DNA from: Siphonodentalium dalli
Lineage: Eukaryota; Mollusca; Scaphopoda; Gadilida; Siphonodentaliidae
Reading direction: 5' to 3'
Length of the DNA stretch: 64,000 bases
Assembly (NCBI GenBank): GCA_032622095.1
Contig: CP136069.1
Location: 88,836,618 to 88,900,617, forward strand
In this document: positions 57,100 to 64,000 of the stretch, one piece after another
How positions within the stretch are numbered: the stretch's first letter is position 1
Layout of the letters: each line of letters opens with the position of its first letter
The notes under the pieces: generated by a model
Told to the model about the DNA's origin: nothing
The model's database searches: none
Seen by the model: only the letters and a program-made list of their open reading frames with translations
Program-made: the position numbers and the translations under genes

Positions 57100-57544
57100 G
57101 GCTATTCTGCCACTAGCGGCAGAATAAGAGTGTAATCTTATTATGCCGCTAGCGGCAGAATAGTCTGTTTTGCTATTCTGCCAACAAAATGACGTCACAA
57201 AAATTGTACTTATCCATCATGTCATAGCACGCGACGTCCGTAAAAATGGCGTCTGTGATTATTTTGAATCTCCCGTCAGTTATTTTTATGTATATTGGAA
57301 ACGGGACAGTTAAACCATCCAGATCGTCAAGCGCCATGTGTCCAAACGGATGAAAGAAGAGTTAGCATATTACAGTATCACGCATATTTTTGTTTGCGGC
57401 ATATTAGCCAGGCTATTCTGCCGCTAGGGGGATTATCTTATTGTGCCGCTAGCAGCATAATAGCCATATCGTGCAATTAGGCTATTCTGCAGCTAGCGGC
57501 AGAATAAAACTTGGACCTTATTATGCTGCTAGCGGCAAAATAGC
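57100..57544. repeat. Cluster of six gccgctagcggc palindromes
   Basis: Cores at 57109, 57145, 57420, 57445, 57489 and 57525, in three pairs, each framed by ttctg...agaataa-type arms. The outer pairs behave as inverted ends of a 445-bp element. The interior carries tgacgtca and aaaatggcg strings. Confidence 0.8.
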
Positions 57545-57689
57545 CTCAGCCATATTTATATCATAGTTTTGTTAAATTGATATACTATGTCAGTTTTATA
57601 TTACCTTAACCCTTTTCATCTATGTAAGGAGGTTTATATCAATCTTATTGATAACATCCAGGAAGAATCCGTGAATTTCGTTAAAAAGC

Positions 57690-58640
57690 ATGCTGCCAGA
57701 GGCCATCTTGGATTCTACTCTTTGCATTTGTAAATAATTTGGCCCACCCTACAGACCACTACCCTCATCCGATCATTACATAACTTCATACAGATCTTCG
57801 GGGTGACCTCTGGATGGGAGCCATCATTTATTTCTGAAATTCATTAAACAAATCATGGCCGCCATCTTGAATTTCCAATTTGAATCCATCGGCACATCCT
57901 GCAGCCCATATTTATTGAAGAATTGTTTTGAAAATTAATAGGCATGTTTAGGGTCACCTCTAGATACCAATTTCAATCCATCAGCACATCATGCAGCCTG
58001 GATTTATCAGAGAAATGTTTTGAAAATTTACAGGCTTATTTAGGATCACCTCTAGATCGGAGCTGCTCAGCTATCAAATTTGAAAGATTTTCAATGAAAA
58101 ACATGGTCGCAGGTAGCCATCTTTGCATGTCTAAATCATTTGGCCCACCCTACAGACCACATCCACAGACCACATCCTTTATCAGATAGTCACCAAACTT
58201 CTTGTGGATCTTCGGGGTGACCACTAGATGATGATAATGATTGAATATTTTATGATAAATCCTTTGGAATACCTACAGGCCACATCCCTCATCCATTCAT
58301 CACCAAACTTCATATGGATCTTTGGGGTGACCCCTAGATGGGAGCCATCAATTTTGTTTAAGAAATTCATAAAAAAAAACATTGCCCCCATCAGCCATCT
58401 TGAATTTTACTCTTTGCATGACTAAATCCTTCGGCATACCCAACCGGTACATGCCACATTCTTCATCCAATCATCACCAAACTTCATATGGTTCCTCATG
58501 TATCTCTAGATGGGCGCCATCAAAATTTCCGAAATTTGTAAAAAAGCATAGCCACCGACAGCATCTTTGATTACACGTTTGTATCCATCGGCACATCCAG
58601 CAGCCCACATTTATTGGAGAAATGATTGCCATGAAAACAA
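57690..58640 (-). repeat. Repeat family H array, reverse
   Basis: gccatcttgaattttactct, accaaacttcatatggatct and ggggtgacccctagatggga recur about four times. It lies in the region between the two genes. Confidence 0.75.
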
Positions 58641-60254
58641 TTTAATCTACATAATATAATCCCTTCACTGAAACATTTTGACATTCCTTATTCTTTTGCT
58701 GGCTCAGCATAAAATTAACTCCTCCCCAAGTTGAGCTCCAGTGTCACTTTCGTTTATTATTGGGTGGTTTATGAAAGTTGGTTCAATTATTTTGTGACAT
58801 GATAACTTTTTTTCAATGGAGCTTCATGTTTCATGATGGCACAATGTTCTTTTAACTAAACAACTCTCTAACCAAAAAAAGGTCAGTCCGAAGGGTGTTC
58901 AATTTGGAGAGGTTTTCCTGTTTATAAGATCATCCTCTTAAGCATAAGGCCAAACTTGTTTATTTTACTGCTTTACCAATCCGCTGACCCTGTTTTCTGT
59001 GGCCCGACAAGGAAATAAAAATCAAATATAATTTTTGTTTTTATTTTCACAGCGGACAGCTGTTTCTGTATCAGTAACAAATTATCTAACCACATTTCAC
59101 TGATTAAAGATGCATAGGACACACCAACTATAGATATCTCTGGCTTTAATTACTTTTAACTACATCCAGGTTGAAAACTGAGAAGTCAGCTTGAGTTTAT
59201 GTGTTGGCCACCAAGGTACCTGTATGCTTTCTATAAATCTTGACATCTCTTTAAAACTTTAAATGGCCTTTAGAATACATTTTGCATTCCTGGGAATTTA
59301 TGGTGATCTTTATGACTGAAGACCAATAACAGTTCACAAGGTTTCTTAGATAGGAATGACAAACTAATGAGTATGTGGGTTTGCTCAAGTTGCACATTCA
59401 CTTTTTATCACTACCACTAATCTCATCATTCCCATGTGTGTATTAACCCTCTCTATACTAAATACTCATTGACCAGACAAGTAGATTCCTTAGGAAATGT
59501 TCAGATAATAAGTTCAACAAGTTCTAAACTTATTATCTGAACATTTCCCACCAACTATCAGGAATCCTTCTGCAAATATATTATCTGTCGGCTACTTATT
59601 TTTCCATGACATCCATCCAGATGAATAATGGACTTTTTCAATGTATACATTATAACTGAAAGGGGGAGTCCATTTATTCAATAATTAAAATGTTGAACAA
59701 AAACAAACCCTTTATTTCTGGATTTTTTCAATATTATTCAATAATCTGAGCTATGTTTCAAATAATAGTACTGGATTTGAATTTTGTGATATACATCCAA
59801 AACGTGTTCTCTATAAATGACTGACAGAGAATTATAAAGACACAGTTACCACCTTAGCGAATGTCCAAAAAAAAAAAAAATGATTCAAGCATTTTTATTT
59901 TTATTTTTTTTCCGACCGACCCTACCAAATCAAGGTTAAAAAAATCTGTAAAGCAGAAAAATAAAAAAGTTTGGCCTAATACTGCACATCTGGTTGGATA
60001 TTCTTTTGAATTTGGTACATAATGCAGTTATTAGGATTGTAGACAGTAATCATTATACAGAAGGAATTGCTTTCTCCCTGACCGAGTATATTTTAAATTC
60101 CGCCGGGTTGACATATTAAATTAACATTATTATATTTGGGAATATTATTTAATTTGAAGCGTTGTTAGTTATTAAAATTGACAAATAACAAATTTGTAAT
60201 CAACAAAGCCCAATATACATGTACATGTAAATATCATCTTTTTGTTTTATTTCA
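58641..60254. other. Upstream region or intron of the EEIG1/FAM102-like gene
   Basis: No ORF. A hairpin of about 25-bp arms (gttcagataataagttcaac, 59500, inverted by 59550) and a poly(A)/poly(T) stretch at 59870-59960. The acceptor at 60254 implies an upstream non-coding exon somewhere to the left. Confidence 0.45.

Positions 60255-64000
<3,746 letters not shown>

Overview
The window is animal (eukaryotic) genomic DNA. It is AT-rich, it has one split gene whose introns have consensus GT/AG splice sites, one first coding exon of a second gene, and very dense repeats. Several repeat families carry 'cataactct' phrases and end in ggacggacg microsatellites, which in my experience is typical of bivalve and gastropod molluscs. 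I therefore suggest a mollusc, but the sequence alone does not prove it.

Genes. On the minus strand, ten coding exons between 52830 and 17589 join in frame into a complete 339-residue WD40 protein that I recognise as WDR31, a conserved protein linked to cilia. Its introns (about 34 kb) are packed with mobile elements. On the plus strand, the exon at 60255-60636 carries the start of an EEIG1/FAM102-type protein (N-terminal C2 domain). Its remaining exons lie beyond the window. The two genes are head to head, about 7.4 kb apart.

Mobile elements. 1-17 kb holds no recognisable host gene. It contains a nearly full-length DIRS-type tyrosine-recombinase retrotransposon (7608-12301) with terminal inverted repeats, an internal complementary region and gag, RT-RNase H-methyltransferase-like and recombinase regions; gag and the recombinase are frameshifted. 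Its insertion site is confirmed by an uninterrupted copy of the host repeat near 40.4 kb. A 5'-truncated CR1/L2-like LINE (about 30.94-32.98 kb) lies in WDR31 intron 7 with one in-frame stop. DNA elements without a visible transposase include a 1.33-kb TTAA element (15492-16825), a 2.36-kb element with a 1.43-kb TTAA element nested in it (20953-23313), and a 2.23-kb element with nine GTAATGTCAGTCACG boxes (48762-50992). There are also several foldback MITE families.

Tandem repeats include a 33-bp minisatellite (1780-2208) that is nearly stop-free on both strands, a 55-bp array (34171-34500), several arrays of about 160-170-bp units, and a cluster of gccgctagcggc palindromes at 57.1-57.5 kb. 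The rest of the window is intron or intergenic DNA in which I see no gene.
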